64,000 nucleotides of DNA, taken from contig JAPEKQ010000001.1 in assembly GCA_029990205.1 (NCBI GenBank), forward strand, positions 214,226-278,225, written 5' to 3'. Below, piece by piece: positions 62,471 through 64,000 of this stretch (within the stretch, counting starts at the first letter, position 1; every line of letters begins with the position of its first letter). The notes beneath the pieces are model-generated. The model saw only the letters and a list, made by a program, of their open reading frames with translations, was not told the origin of the DNA and made no database searches. The position numbers and the translations under genes were made by a program. Source of the DNA: a bacterium (GTDB lineage: Bacteria; Joyebacterota; Joyebacteria; Joyebacterales; Joyebacteraceae).

Positions 62471-64000
<1,530 letters not shown>

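Overview
The window is GC-rich DNA from a Gram-negative bacterium. Diderm markers include heptose synthesis genes (rfaE1/rfaE2), a lipid A acyltransferase-like gene, an Omp85 protein, several outer-membrane beta-barrels and lipoproteins. PorV- and PorU-like genes, secreted proteins with FlgD-like C-terminal domains, ferredoxin-linked 2-oxoglutarate oxidation and DUF5683-like proteins point to the FCB group, probably a little-cultured lineage (Eisenbacteria, Krumholzibacteria, Latescibacteria or Zixibacteria type). This placement is inference. The 23S rRNA fragment at the right end would settle it.

Almost everything reads on the minus strand. Only two genes, at 12.5-14.0 kb, read on plus. From high to low coordinates the layout is as follows. 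(1) 62.1-64 kb: 3' half of a 23S rRNA, a 5S rRNA and the rRNA terminator. (2) 57.9-62.1 kb: a lipoprotein and dnaE behind their own promoter. (3) 38.8-57.9 kb: a long gene train starting at a near-consensus promoter. It carries a barrel protein, accA, ptsN, a CBS protein, then an envelope block: a C25 peptidase resembling the type IX sortase PorU, a PorV homologue, an M6 metalloprotease with a FlgD-like C-terminal domain, two DUF5683-like proteins, an NHL propeller, an 1145-residue outer-membrane protein and an Omp85 protein. (4) 27.3-38.7 kb: ligA, thiC, an exonuclease-DinG fusion, hutU, hutI, ftcD, fchA and a small lipoprotein. (5) 24.8-27.3 kb: one polypeptide that appears to fuse an ECF transporter S component to a beta-barrel. 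(6) 14.2-24.6 kb: a ComEA-like protein, a NtrC-type two-component pair, rsmD, coaD, an FAD-linked oxidase, obg, dprA, a DUF362 ferredoxin protein and a lipid A acyltransferase. (7) 12.5-14 kb: the plus-strand pair, DUF3467 and an outer-membrane protein. (8) 9.5-12.1 kb: a three-repeat protein of unknown function and the heptose pair. (9) 0-9.2 kb: an energy operon made of a cyclic-2,3-diphosphoglycerate-synthetase-like protein, sucC, sucD, korDABC, ndk, nuoE and a ferredoxin-extended nuoF.

The energy operon reads as one machine. Kor oxidises 2-oxoglutarate to succinyl-CoA and reduces ferredoxin, SucCD converts succinyl-CoA to succinate with NTP formation, Ndk equilibrates the NTP, and the NuoEF-type pair exchanges electrons between NAD(H) and a partner encoded just beyond the left edge. 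The hut/ftcD/fchA genes convert urocanate to glutamate and methenyl-tetrahydrofolate. The most unusual items are the PorU/PorV-type secretion block, the S-component/barrel fusion, and the triple-repeat protein at 11.2-12.1 kb.
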